Shown: positions 55,164 through 63,865, counted from the stretch's first letter. The stretch is DNA of 64,000 nt from JANQPD01 sp963715655 (GCA_963715655.1 OY970262.1:1922001-1986000); one strand, 5' to 3'. Notes: a model not told the origin generated them from the sequence alone. Program-made: numbers and translations.

Positions 55164-55331
55164 TTGGTACCTAGGTTTTACTACTTAGGTTTAAAAGGGA
55201 ATCCTGTGTAATTCAGGAACTGTACCCGCAGCTGTAAGTTTCACAATCAGTTTTGCATTCTTAAAGTCACTGTAGCGCTTGTCGCGATGGGAAGGCTAGC
55301 AAAAAAGGAAACAAGTCAGAATACCGGCCAT
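55164..55331 (+). ncRNA. Cobalamin (adenosylcobalamin-type) riboswitch
   Basis: Conserved blocks appear in order: the GGGAATcctGTGtaATtcagg stretch at about 55197-55217, aactgtacccgcagctgtaag at 55218-55238, gtcactgt at 55266, cgatgggaaggctagc at 55284-55299 and aagtcagaataccggcc at 55313-55329. This is the standard order of the B12 riboswitch core. It lies 48 bases before the BtuB-like gene and would repress the transport and CobT genes when B12 is plentiful. Confidence 0.92.
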
Positions 55332-55378
55332 AGCATTTAAACACTAAACGCACTTCGGGAATAGAGGGCATTTTGTAT

Positions 55379-57268
55379 ATGAAAAACACTTCGGTTTTAC
55401 TTTTATGCCTTTGGGTATCATTGCTTAGCGCACAAACCAACTTACTAAAAGAAGTTCAGGTTAATGATAGCTTGTTGCCTTTGCTTAGCATTGGCCATCA
55501 CGTGTATCAAGTGGACGCACAAAAATCTAATGGTGATGTTGGCCAGCAATTGGCGGGTAAAAGTCCGGTAGTAATTAATCAGGCCGCACCCAATCTTTTA
55601 GCCGGTTATTATATGCGTGGCTCCTATAGTGATGGTGTCCAAATTTTTTGGAATGGAATGCCCGTTAACTCTCCAACCCTTGGCCTTACTGATTTAAATC
55701 TTCTTAACCCGGCTAGCTTCAATCAAATTTTAGTATTGCCCGGTGGTTCTGGTGCTGAGCTAGGAAGCGGTGCGGTAGGAGGTTCCATATTTTTAGACAA
55801 CATTTTATCAGCTAAAGCAAAAAACGGACAAACATTGCGTTTGGGTGGCGGTGCAAACGGATATAAAAACATGAGCAGCAAAACCATATTTGGTAAAGCA
55901 AAGGCTAAAGTTGAAGTAAATTTATTTTATGATGCTGCCGAAAATGACTACGCTTTTTTAGATGGTTTTAATGAGCCGCAAAAAAGAGTAAATAACGCTT
56001 ATGAACGATACGGAATAAGTGCTAACGGCATTTTTATTATTGGAAATACCCGCTTAAAAACAAATGCGTTAGTTCAAGATTTTTACCGTGAAATACCCGC
56101 GCCAAGTAGTGGAATTAATGCTAGCTTTCCTGCAAGTGCTTGGCAAACTGATAAAGTTTACAGAATACAGAATGTGTTAAGCTGGAAAACCTGGCATTTT
56201 GAGCAGGGTATAAATGTGGAAAACCAAATTTATAGCAATAAGAATAGTAAGGTGTATAGCACCAATAATTTTGCGCAATATTCTTCAGAAGTTAGAAAAA
56301 CATTTTTGGCAACCAATAAATTTAATTGGCAAGCCGGAGCATATTTAAACGCATATACAGCAAATGGCACCAATGTAAACCAAAATCAAAATGAGTATGG
56401 TTTGCGCACAGATTTCACGCATCGAATTACAAGAAAGTGGTTATATAAAGTAAGCGTGTCGGCTGATTTTATTGATGATCGCTTTGCAAAACAACTAGAT
56501 ACTACCGGGTATGGCATTCCGTTTTTACCGTCTTTCTCCACCCAATATTTTTTAAATAGGTTTTTTAAACTAAGGGCAAGTGTTTCTGAAGTTTTCAATA
56601 ATCCTACACTTAACGAACGTTTTTGGCCGGAAGCAGGAGTAGAAGATATTCAGCCGGAGCGAGGTTTAAGCGCTGAAATCGGTACGGATTATAGTTTTAG
56701 TAGGGGAGGATTTAGTTCAGAAATACACCTTACGGCATTTTACACAAAATTGCAAAACCGTATTCGCTGGATATCAGCAGTTGGTTCATTGTATGGGCCG
56801 CAGAATGTTACTGAAAGTGAATCTAAAGGTATTGAGTTTGCACAAGATATGCAGTATAAAAAGTATGGTTGGAAACTAGAATTGAACTACAATTTTACCT
56901 ACAATCAAGCTTTAGTTATCCGTGATAATGCCCTTGGTAGCATCAGCGAAGGGATGCAACTCATTAACATACCGCTTCTAATAGGTGGCGCGCAGTTTAA
57001 CGCTTCATATTCAAAGGTTTCTTTTTACCTTTCCACGCAGTTTAGCAGTGGAGCATTCACCACAAGTGATAATGACCCATTTTTAAAAGTTGCGCCTTAT
57101 ACAATAGGTAATGCAGGTATTAATTACAAATTTGAGCTCGGTAAGTTTACCATACTTCCACAATTGCACGTCTTAAATATTACAGATGTTCAATATCAAA
57201 CTTTAAATTTTCAACCCATGCCGGGCACGCAACTTTTTTTAAATTTTACTTTTAACTATCAAATATGA
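55379..57268 (+). CDS. BtuB-like TonB-dependent cobalamin receptor
   Basis: 629 residues from ATG at 55379; an upstream TTG two codons earlier is not needed. Signal peptide (KNTSVLLLCLWVSLLSAQ), plug domain (about 30-150: MRGSYSDGVQIFWNGMPVNS, PGGSGAELGSGAVGGSIFLD) and a 22-strand barrel ending LFLNFTFNYQI. There is no carboxypeptidase-regulatory-like domain, unlike the receptor at 36879. Control by a cobalamin riboswitch is direct evidence for B12 or cobinamide uptake. The gene overlaps the downstream beta-propeller lipoprotein by 4 bases. Confidence 0.9.
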   Translation: MKNTSVLLLCLWVSLLSAQTNLLKEVQVNDSLLPLLSIGHHVYQVDAQKSNGDVGQQLAGKSPVVINQAAPNLLAGYYMRGSYSDGVQIFWNGMPVNSPTLGLTDLNLLNPASFNQILVLPGGSGAELGSGAVGGSIFLDNILSAKAKNGQTLRLGGGANGYKNMSSKTIFGKAKAKVEVNLFYDAAENDYAFLDGFNEPQKRVNNAYERYGISANGIFIIGNTRLKTNALVQDFYREIPAPSSGINASFPASAWQTDKVYRIQNVLSWKTWHFEQGINVENQIYSNKNSKVYSTNNFAQYSSEVRKTFLATNKFNWQAGAYLNAYTANGTNVNQNQNEYGLRTDFTHRITRKWLYKVSVSADFIDDRFAKQLDTTGYGIPFLPSFSTQYFLNRFFKLRASVSEVFNNPTLNERFWPEAGVEDIQPERGLSAEIGTDYSFSRGGFSSEIHLTAFYTKLQNRIRWISAVGSLYGPQNVTESESKGIEFAQDMQYKKYGWKLELNYNFTYNQALVIRDNALGSISEGMQLINIPLLIGGAQFNASYSKVSFYLSTQFSSGAFTTSDNDPFLKVAPYTIGNAGINYKFELGKFTILPQLHVLNITDVQYQTLNFQPMPGTQLFLNFTFNYQI

Positions 57269-58314
57269 AAAAGCAATTTCTTTGTTTATTAGCCTTAGCT
57301 ACCCTTGGTTTAGCAGGATGTAAAGACGATCCAAAACCAGACAATCCATCCGTAACATCTTCTGTATTAGTAGCTAATGAAGGTGCTTTTCAAGGAGGTA
57401 CCGGCTCACTTACAGCTTATAGTACAGGTGCTAAAACCACCGAAAAAAATATCTTTCAGAAAGCTAACTTAATTTCCGTTGGCAATATTTTAAATGAAAT
57501 TTATATTGATGGTGCACGTACATTCCTTTCTGTGAACGTATCAGGAGATGTAATTATGTGTAATACATCAACGCTAAAGGTGGAGGCTAGATTTGAAAAT
57601 TTAGGTAGCCCTAGAAAAGTTATGCATGTAACGGGAGATAAATATTATTCTACTGATTGGGCTTCTAATGTAGTGCACGTGCTTAACGCTAAAACAAAAA
57701 AAATTATGAAGTCTATACCCGTTGGTTTGGGTCCGGAAAGCATGGTGGTGGTAAAGGATATGGTGTATGTAACCAACAGCGGTGGCTTTACTACAGATAA
57801 TACTGTTTTTATAATTGATGCAGAAAAAGATATGGTGGTTGACAGTATTTTGTTGCCAGATAACCCAATTGGAATTGTACATGATAAATACAATAAGCTT
57901 TGGATTTTATGTTCTGGTGTTTTGGACTTTAACGACCTTTCTCAAAGCACTTCTGCCAATTTAGTTTCTTATAATTTAGATTCTAGTAGGGTAGAAAGAA
58001 TTTTACCTTTTTCTGTAAAAACAAAAAAACCTTTACGCTTGGCCATTGATGGACCTGGTGAAAATTTATACTATGTAGATGATTATGAAGGCGATTTATA
58101 TAAAATGAGTACTCAGGATAGTATTTTACCCCTAGTTCCATTCCAAACAGGTAAGTTCTATGGCTTGGGTTATGATCAAGTAAATGATGAAGTTTATGTT
58201 TCTGATATTTTAGGATCTGTGGTAAACGGAGATGTTTATCGCTTTGGAAAAAATGGAAATTTAGTAGATCAGTTTAAGGTGGGTTTAATACCGGGTACTT
58301 TTGGTTTTAGATAA
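57265..58314 (+). CDS. BtuG-like beta-propeller surface lipoprotein
   Basis: 349 residues. Lipoprotein signal KKQFLCLLALATLGLAGCKD (Cys19), then a YncE/DUF5074-like seven-blade beta-propeller (for example FEPLG-type blades: RKVMHVTGDKYYSTDWASNV, MKSIPVGLGPESMVVVKDMV, GLGYDQVNDEVYVSDILGSV). In Bacteroides thetaiotaomicron, BtuG is a beta-propeller lipoprotein on the cell surface that captures B12 and hands it to BtuB. Here the gene lies immediately behind a BtuB-like receptor in a riboswitch operon, so a BtuG-like role is the best inference. It ends exactly where cobT starts. Confidence 0.82.
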   Translation: MKKQFLCLLALATLGLAGCKDDPKPDNPSVTSSVLVANEGAFQGGTGSLTAYSTGAKTTEKNIFQKANLISVGNILNEIYIDGARTFLSVNVSGDVIMCNTSTLKVEARFENLGSPRKVMHVTGDKYYSTDWASNVVHVLNAKTKKIMKSIPVGLGPESMVVVKDMVYVTNSGGFTTDNTVFIIDAEKDMVVDSILLPDNPIGIVHDKYNKLWILCSGVLDFNDLSQSTSANLVSYNLDSSRVERILPFSVKTKKPLRLAIDGPGENLYYVDDYEGDLYKMSTQDSILPLVPFQTGKFYGLGYDQVNDEVYVSDILGSVVNGDVYRFGKNGNLVDQFKVGLIPGTFGFR

Positions 58315-59358
58315 ATGCACGTAGAAATTCAGCAAATTGAAGATGTAGCACTTAAAAAGAAAGTGTTGCTTAAACTTACTAACGCAAAGCCCCTCGGGGC
58401 TTTGGGTGTTTTAGGTGGTTTGGGTTTACAAGTAGCGCTTATTCAAAAAACGGAAACTCCAGTGTTACGCAGGCCGGCTATCTTAGTGTTTGCGGCAGAC
58501 CATGGCATAGTGGAAGAGCATTTTATGAATCAAAATACAGGTGATACCACCTATCAATCTGTTTTGAAATTTTTAAATGAAAGTGCGCTGCTAAATACCT
58601 TGGTAACATCTAATGCTATAAAGTTGCAGGTGGTAGATGTGGGCGTAGCCCGCTCTTTTGAAGATTCATTAAACTATTGGCTTTTTCAAGATGAAGGTTT
58701 TTCCGATAAAAAAATTGCTTCCGGCACACAGAATTTTTTAGAAAAACCGGCTATGAGTTCTGCTATGTGCGATTTAGCCATGAAGTATGGAGCAAATACC
58801 GTACAAGCACAAAAAAAATTAGGTACTAATGTTATTGGCCTAAGTGATATTAGTACCGATAATGCGGCTAGTGCCAGTGTTTTATCCGCAGCTTTACTAG
58901 ATGTTGAGTTAAATTTTATACTGGATAACAATTTGGCGCAAACGGAGAAAATGGAGCAATATAGAGCGCAAATTTTAGAAAAAGCCTATCGGAAACATCC
59001 TAAAACCCATGATGCTAAAACCCTATTAACCATTTTTGGTGGTTTTGAAATAGCCGCTTTGGTGGGTGCTTATTTAAAAGCTGCTCAACTGCGTATGGTA
59101 ATTTTGGTAGATGGTTTTGTTTCAACAGCAGCCTTGCTTTGTGCAACTCGTTTTAATGCACATGTGTTAGATTATTGTGTTTTCTGTCACCAAGAAGCAG
59201 GCATAGCACACGCACAAATTTTAAAGGAATTTAAACCCGCCCAACCGCTACTAAATTTACAAATGAAAAAAGGAGAGGGTGCAGGTATTGCTTTGGCGTA
59301 CCCAATTGTTAAAAGTGCTGTTAAGCTGTTAAATAAAACGGGAGAGCGTAAAAATTAG
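58315..59358 (+). CDS. cobT: Nicotinate-nucleotide-dimethylbenzimidazole phosphoribosyltransferase, divergent CobT
   Basis: 347 residues. CobT activates the lower ligand base for cobalamin assembly. Family marks are the start PLGALGVLGGLGLQ, VFAADHGIVEEH, and FGGFEIAALVGAYLKAAQ, LVDGFVSTAALLC, and the C-terminal KKGEGAGIALA with the Glu that acts as base in Salmonella CobT. However, the signature GEMGIGNTT is replaced by G175-LSDISTDN. It begins one base after the upstream stop. With only transport and CobT genes present, the cell probably remodels imported corrinoid. Which base it activates is open. Confidence 0.88.
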   Translation: MHVEIQQIEDVALKKKVLLKLTNAKPLGALGVLGGLGLQVALIQKTETPVLRRPAILVFAADHGIVEEHFMNQNTGDTTYQSVLKFLNESALLNTLVTSNAIKLQVVDVGVARSFEDSLNYWLFQDEGFSDKKIASGTQNFLEKPAMSSAMCDLAMKYGANTVQAQKKLGTNVIGLSDISTDNAASASVLSAALLDVELNFILDNNLAQTEKMEQYRAQILEKAYRKHPKTHDAKTLLTIFGGFEIAALVGAYLKAAQLRMVILVDGFVSTAALLCATRFNAHVLDYCVFCHQEAGIAHAQILKEFKPAQPLLNLQMKKGEGAGIALAYPIVKSAVKLLNKTGERKN

Positions 59359-59364
59359 AAATAT

Positions 59365-60471
59365 TTAGGTTGTCAGTAGTTCTGCGGCTTGTTTGCCCAC
59401 CGATGAACTTAATGCAACACCCATTCCACCCAAGCGTACGGCACAGTATAAACCAGCGTCTAGCTTTTCAATTAAGCTTTCTTTTTCATTGTTACTTCCA
59501 AAGCCCATAATACCCGTCCAGCGTTGGCGAATGCCGATTTCTTTTCCCTTTGTAAAATGCTTTTTTAGCAAAGCATCTAAAGCCAATTGAATTTTGGGGT
59601 TTATTTCATCTTGGTAAGAGCGTTCGCCCAGTACATCTAACTGGCGGCCACCGCCTAACATAATACCTCCTGCATACGGACGTGCGTAATAATATCCTGA
59701 TTCAATATGAACATTTGCCGTAAGCGGGTGAGCAAAAGGTTCGGTAAGCAATACCTGACCACGGGCGGGCACCACATTTAGTTGTGGTAAAAGTGTTTGC
59801 GTAAAGCCGTTGGTTGCTACTAATATTTGGTCAGCTGTAAATTTTTTGTGGTTAGCGGTAATTTCCCACGTGTCATTCTTTTGTAATCGAGCTACTTCGT
59901 GTTCAAATAAAATACGCGCACCTAACGCAGTTGCTTTACTGATAAGCACTTTAAGGAGTTTACCACTATTTAAAGCGCCTTCCTTGTTACAGAAAAAATA
60001 ACGTTTGTAAGCAGATGGAAACAAGCTATTCTGCTTTACTGCATATAAGGCTGCACCAAAAGCATGATTAATTTCAGGTAAAAGGTTTGCAGCTTGCTCA
60101 AAAACTTCATTTTCCGAACTTTCATACAAATCAATCCCACCGGTTTCTTTAAACTCAATGGCATTTACTGGCACAAGTGATTTTAGCAATTCTAAACCTG
60201 TAATACGCTGTTTTACTAGTGATAGTGCGTACTCCAATCCAAAATGTTTGGTATCATCTAAAATTTCATGCGGACTACCAAAACAAGCAAAACCAGCATT
60301 TTTAACCGAGGCTCCCTGTGGAAAAGCACCTTTCTCTAGAATAAGTACGTTTAAGTTGGGTTGCTTTTGTAAAAGTTGAATAGCGGTAAACAGTCCTGTA
60401 AAACCAGCACCAATAATTAGTACGTCAACTGTTGTAGAAGAAAGTTGCTCTGTTTCCCAAATACTATGCAC
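59365..60471 (-). CDS. FAD-dependent oxidoreductase of the DAO family
   Basis: 368 residues. FAD-binding GxGxxG in VLIIGAGFTGLFTAIQLLQ (about 17-35), acidic end of strand 2 (LILEKG), VKNAGFACFGSPHEI, and second motif ATNGFTQTLLPQ followed by VVPARGQVLLTEPF. Family members oxidise amines or D-amino acids (glycine oxidase, DadA and similar); the substrate cannot be read from sequence. It overlaps the DUF6580 gene upstream by 8 bases, so both are on one minus-strand transcript. It converges with cobT, 6 bases apart, but is not controlled by the riboswitch. Confidence 0.88.
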   Translation of the reverse strand: MHSIWETEQLSSTTVDVLIIGAGFTGLFTAIQLLQKQPNLNVLILEKGAFPQGASVKNAGFACFGSPHEILDDTKHFGLEYALSLVKQRITGLELLKSLVPVNAIEFKETGGIDLYESSENEVFEQAANLLPEINHAFGAALYAVKQNSLFPSAYKRYFFCNKEGALNSGKLLKVLISKATALGARILFEHEVARLQKNDTWEITANHKKFTADQILVATNGFTQTLLPQLNVVPARGQVLLTEPFAHPLTANVHIESGYYYARPYAGGIMLGGGRQLDVLGERSYQDEINPKIQLALDALLKKHFTKGKEIGIRQRWTGIMGFGSNNEKESLIEKLDAGLYCAVRLGGMGVALSSSVGKQAAELLTT

Positions 60472-61021
60472 GCACTATTTGCTTCTCCCGTAAGCCCAAA
60501 AAGAAATAAGCTGCACCAAATAAAACGGCACCATATAGAAGTGTACCACCTAATTGATTTAGTAGAAATGGTAAACCGGCTTCGCAAGCCATTAATAAAC
60601 CTGCCGCTGTTTTAGGATAAGCGGGAATACTTAACCATGAACCAAAATTTGTGATAAAAAAGAAAAGCAGGGTAGAAACTACACCTGTTGAAATCAAGCC
60701 TACTATTTTAAAGCTACCGCGTTGTAATCTACCTAAGAGTACGGATAATAAAAAAGCTCCGTACATATACCCAAAACCAGGCGTGTACCATTGAAACGTG
60801 TCGTAATAGGCACCATACACAATATTATTAATAGCTAAGTCACTTAAAAATAAGGCAATTAGCGGCACTAAAAATGCTCTGTATCCTTTGGCAAAAGCAA
60901 AACCACCGAAAATTGCAGCAGCACCTACGGCCGTAAAATTAGGAGCGTGTGGTATAAGCCTTGTAATCATGGCTAACACTATAAGCGTAATAAAACCTAA
61001 GCGTGCGTTTTGCTGTAACAT
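60464..61021 (-). CDS. DUF6580 membrane protein, possible ECF-type S component
   Basis: 185 residues, about five to six membrane segments. The start RLIPHAPNFTAVGAAAIFGGFAF and the following VPLIALFLSDLAINN match DUF6580, and the fold resembles the substrate-binding S component of ECF vitamin transporters. No ATPase or T component is near. It lies 1.1 kb from the cobalamin operon on the opposite strand, so a role in inner-membrane corrinoid uptake is a weak inference. The stop overlaps the start of the FAD oxidoreductase gene. Confidence 0.78.
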   Translation of the reverse strand: MLQQNARLGFITLIVLAMITRLIPHAPNFTAVGAAAIFGGFAFAKGYRAFLVPLIALFLSDLAINNIVYGAYYDTFQWYTPGFGYMYGAFLLSVLLGRLQRGSFKIVGLISTGVVSTLLFFFITNFGSWLSIPAYPKTAAGLLMACEAGLPFLLNQLGGTLLYGAVLFGAAYFFLGLREKQIVRA

Positions 61022-61070
61022 GGATAAAGATTTAGCCGCAAAAATAAGGTGTATAAATGGCTAAAAAAAA

Positions 61071-61496
61071 TTAAGGCACATAGGTTTCCATGGTTTTATC
61101 TGTGTATAGCACGATTATTTTTTCAATTTTTTTATGTGCAGTTGAAGGGGATGGCAAATTGTTTGGTATTTGTAAAGCATGTCCAATTGATTTTGTCGTC
61201 TGCTCCTTGGGCTTTTCAATAGTTTCCGTTGTGGGATTATCACCGTTTACATTTGTAATGAGAGAGGTGTTTGGCTCCTTTTTACTTGTCGATTTTATTC
61301 CAACCAGTAATTCTTGTAAATCTACCTCCGGAAAAGCTTCTTTTATTTGTAAAACAACCTGCAAGCTTACTTTATTTCTTCCTGATAAAATATGGCTAAC
61401 AATAGATGGGTTTACATCAAGCCGCTTAGCAAACTCACTGTTTGTAAGACTTAAACTAGTCATCAATTCCTTAATACGTTTAGCAACAGTTTCCAT
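61071..61496 (-). CDS. XRE-family transcriptional regulator
   Basis: 141 residues. A lambda-repressor-like helix-turn-helix lies at residues 3-58 (RIKELMTSLSLTNSEFAKRL, DVNPSIVSHILSGRNKVSLQ). A poorly conserved linker follows, and the C-terminus (KIEKIIVLYTDKTMETYVP) is a short block I recall from Flavobacteriia regulators of unknown ligand. The upstream 317 bases toward the M14-type peptidase gene hold several inverted repeats (see 61511-61766), consistent with self-regulation and control of the peptidase. Start ATG at 61496. Confidence 0.85.
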   Translation of the reverse strand: METVAKRIKELMTSLSLTNSEFAKRLDVNPSIVSHILSGRNKVSLQVVLQIKEAFPEVDLQELLVGIKSTSKKEPNTSLITNVNGDNPTTETIEKPKEQTTKSIGHALQIPNNLPSPSTAHKKIEKIIVLYTDKTMETYVP

Positions 61497-61510
61497 TCCT
61501 TGTTTGTACT

Positions 61511-61766
61511 TTACAAAAGTAACAATTAAAAGAAGTTATTCATTTAACAAGTGTTAAAAAGTATCAAACACTAGAAGTACAGTGAGTTTTACCTAGTTTA
61601 ATACTTCAAGTAATATACTTTATAGTGTTGATTTTAATATAATTAAATAACAATCATTAAGTTTATTAACATTTGTTACTGACTGCGTTTAATTCCACTA
61701 GTGGAACGTTTACAAAAGTAATTAGCAGTTGCTTTCTTAATTACAAATGTTAAGTTACAATTGTAA
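61511..61766. promoter_or_regulatory. Cluster of inverted repeats, candidate operators of the XRE regulator
   Basis: The 317-base spacer between divergent genes contains: TTACAAAAGTAA twice (61511-61522 and 61710-61721, part of an identical 13-base repeat), TTAACAAGTGTTAA (61544-61557), TTAACATTTGTTAC (61666-61679), TTCCACTAGTGGAA (61693-61706, perfect), and TTACAATTGTAA (61755-61766, perfect). Most share the form TTA(A)CA-N-TGT(T)AA. Density is far above chance for the length, though AT-richness raises the background. Binding by the neighbouring regulator is inference. Confidence 0.5.
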
Positions 61767-61813
61767 TTCGATGTTTGTGTTAGAAGTATTTTCTTTGTGC
61801 TATACTTTTAAGC

Positions 61814-62995
61814 ATGCAGCATTTTTATACAGATCACTACCCAAATATTCATTGGTCGTCTCTTCAAGAAAGATGGTTTACACCGAATGCTTTAAAAAAT
61901 GCGATTAAGCAAATTGACTGTTCTGGATTGAAGCAACATAGTATCGGTAACTCCTTTTTAGGAAAACCTATTAACGGTTATCAATTTGGAATTGGGCCAA
62001 AACGCGTTTTAGTATGGTCGCAAATGCACGGAAACGAACCTACCGCTACGCACGCCTTAATAGAGTTAATGGACTTTTTAACTTCTCCTAAATACACCAA
62101 AAACACTAAGCAGTGGTATAATGAACTTACGCTTTGTTTTATACCCATGCTTAATCCGGATGGTGCTGAGAGATTTACCCGCCATAATGCACAAGGTATT
62201 GATATGAACCGCGATGCAGTGCGTATGGAAACTCCCGAAATGCAAGGTTTTTTTCAATTTGTACGCAATTGGAAACCTCAATGGGCTTTTAATCTCCACG
62301 ATCAGCGCAACATATTCAATTGTGAAGGTTCTCCGGAGCCGGCCACCCTTAGTTTTTTAGCGCCATCTGCTAACAAGCAACGCCAACCAACGGATATTCA
62401 ACGCAGAAGCATAGGCTTAATTGATGCCTTACTTAAGCGTATAAAACCCTTAGCAGAGCGCAATATGGCGCGCTTTACCGATGAATATTACGAACGTGCT
62501 TTGGGTGAATATTTTATGCGCAATGAAGTGCCTTGTGTGCTAATAGAATGTGGTGCAGCAGTAAATGATCCTTTGCGATTAACCGCTCGAAAACTTACGT
62601 TTTTAAGTTTGGTGCATAGTTTCGATATTATTGCTGGTAATGTGCCTTTAACAGGTGAAGACCATTATTTGGATTTACCTTTAAATGCACAGCAAAACGT
62701 AGATATTTTATTTACAAACGCCACTATTGAAACAGCAAAGGGAAGTTATAAAGCAGATGTGGCGATTTTGATAAAAGAAGAAGCCAACAGTAAAAGTAAG
62801 GGATTGGAAATTAAGTACATCATAAATGAAATTGGCGATTTATCTGCCAAAGGAGGATTGCGAACTATTGATGATGCGACTATTGAATTGAGAGGAAAAG
62901 CACCTTATGTAGAAGCTTATGCAGATTTGACAGCACACATAGATAATCATGAACTTGTATTTAAAAAAGGAACTTTAGTGGAGCACATTTTTTAG
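61814..62995 (+). CDS. M14-type zinc carboxypeptidase family protein
   Basis: 393 residues without a signal peptide. Zinc ligands are visible as HGNEPTATH (HxxE) near residue 75 and His in WAFNLHDQRN; the general-base Glu is likely VLIECGAAV. An arginine pair typical of substrate carboxylate binding is suggested by DMNRDAVRMETPE. The C-terminal 100 residues form a small beta domain (DVAILIKEEANSKSKGLEIK). Members cleave C-terminal residues or amide-linked carboxylates; cytoplasmic location argues for peptide or peptidoglycan recycling (inference). It converges over 21 bases with the small membrane protein gene. Confidence 0.85.
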   Translation: MQHFYTDHYPNIHWSSLQERWFTPNALKNAIKQIDCSGLKQHSIGNSFLGKPINGYQFGIGPKRVLVWSQMHGNEPTATHALIELMDFLTSPKYTKNTKQWYNELTLCFIPMLNPDGAERFTRHNAQGIDMNRDAVRMETPEMQGFFQFVRNWKPQWAFNLHDQRNIFNCEGSPEPATLSFLAPSANKQRQPTDIQRRSIGLIDALLKRIKPLAERNMARFTDEYYERALGEYFMRNEVPCVLIECGAAVNDPLRLTARKLTFLSLVHSFDIIAGNVPLTGEDHYLDLPLNAQQNVDILFTNATIETAKGSYKADVAILIKEEANSKSKGLEIKYIINEIGDLSAKGGLRTIDDATIELRGKAPYVEAYADLTAHIDNHELVFKKGTLVEHIF

Positions 62996-63166
62996 CACAT
63001 AATAGGCAAATAAGGTGAAAATTACAGCCACTAAAACATAAAAACTACCAGGGTAATGTAGCTTGTGCATTTTTAAATCTTTGCGGTAACTCCAAGTAAG
63101 GTAAAAAAGAAAGACAACGATAAAAACAAACGCGAAAATCCAATGTCCCGTTGTGATGTTTTGCAT
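62975..63166 (-). CDS. Small membrane protein with two transmembrane segments
   Basis: 63 residues. Two hydrophobic helices (WIFAFVFIVVFLFYLTW and FYVLVAVIFTLFAYYVL) are joined by a basic loop (SYRKDLKMHKLHYPG). The 3' end overlaps the end of the M14 peptidase gene by 21 bases tail-to-tail. The sequence has the look of a conserved small Flavobacteriia protein; no function is known. The basic loop would face the cytoplasm. Confidence 0.68.
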   Translation of the reverse strand: MQNITTGHWIFAFVFIVVFLFYLTWSYRKDLKMHKLHYPGSFYVLVAVIFTLFAYYVLKNVLH

Positions 63167-63199
63167 AACACTGATAAATAAAAATCAAAGATAAAGGAG

Positions 63200-63598
63200 A
63201 TGAAGAAACAAATGGAACACGTAGCGCTTTTTCATGAAGTATTTAAAATTGGCAACGCCACCAAGCCTGAAGCCAAGCTTGACAATGCTATTATTGAGCT
63301 GCGCCACCGCTTGATGGAAGAGGAAAACGAAGAGTATTTGGAGGCCGCTAAAAGTGGTGATTTAGTAGAAATAGCCGATGCCTTAGGTGATATGATGTAC
63401 ATACTTTGTGGCACAATTTTAAAGCACGGCTTACAGCACATTATAGAAGAAGTATTTGAAGAAATTCAGAGCAGTAACATGAGTAAGCTTGATGCGGAGG
63501 GAAATCCACTATACCGTGAAGATGGCAAGATTATAAAAAGTGAATTATACAAGCGTCCGGATATTCAACGAATTTTGAAGGAGCGAGGAGCAATGTAG
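63200..63598 (+). CDS. MazG-like nucleoside triphosphate pyrophosphohydrolase
   Basis: 132 residues. The all-alpha NTP pyrophosphohydrolase fold is shown by LRHRLMEEENEEYLEAA (ExxEE metal site) followed by EIADALGDMMYILCGTIL (ExxD). The extended C-terminus (SKLDAEGNPLYREDGKIIKS) is usual for phosphoribosyl-ATP pyrophosphatase-like single-domain MazG members. These enzymes split nucleoside triphosphates into monophosphate and pyrophosphate, often as house-cleaning of modified nucleotides. Start at ATG 63200, 33 bases from the divergent small membrane gene. It is followed by the inverted heptamer repeat. Confidence 0.88.
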   Translation: MKKQMEHVALFHEVFKIGNATKPEAKLDNAIIELRHRLMEEENEEYLEAAKSGDLVEIADALGDMMYILCGTILKHGLQHIIEEVFEEIQSSNMSKLDAEGNPLYREDGKIIKSELYKRPDIQRILKERGAM

Positions 63599-63613
63599 GG
63601 GATTAGGAATTTG

Positions 63614-63654
63614 GAATGACGAATGACGAATGACGAATGGCGAATGGCGAATAG
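63614..63654. repeat. Heptamer array (gaatgac), copy 2, inverted
   Basis: Five 7-base units (gaatgac three times, gaatggc twice) and gaatag form the reverse complement of the array at 35996-36030. The flank agctacact-gggaat also matches the other copy in reverse. Further on, cgcaaag words at 63756-63778 recall the ctttgcg runs at 35.9 kb, so a longer decayed element may extend to about 63780. Confidence 0.85.
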
Positions 63655-63827
63655 AGCTACACTGGGAATACGGGTGAATTTACAATGACTGCCGAAGGCA
63701 CGGACGCATTAATGCACACTAGATGAAAGTGTGAGAACCATAGTTCTCGCAATGTCGCAAAGTTTAGAACCGCAAAGTAGAGGCAGCGTTATAAAAGTTA
63801 CTTTTTCCTTTGTGAAGTATAAATGAT

Positions 63828-63865
63828 CTCACCCCATCAAGGTTCAAAACCCTTGATGGGGTGAG
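63828..63865. repeat. Long perfect hairpin of unknown role
   Basis: ctcaccccatcaagg (63828-63842) and its exact reverse complement (63851-63865) enclose an 8-base loop (ttcaaaac). There is no T-tract, and the nearest gene ends 230 bases upstream. Similar in kind to the hairpin at 3017-3050, so perhaps a REP-like mobile unit. Confidence 0.75.
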
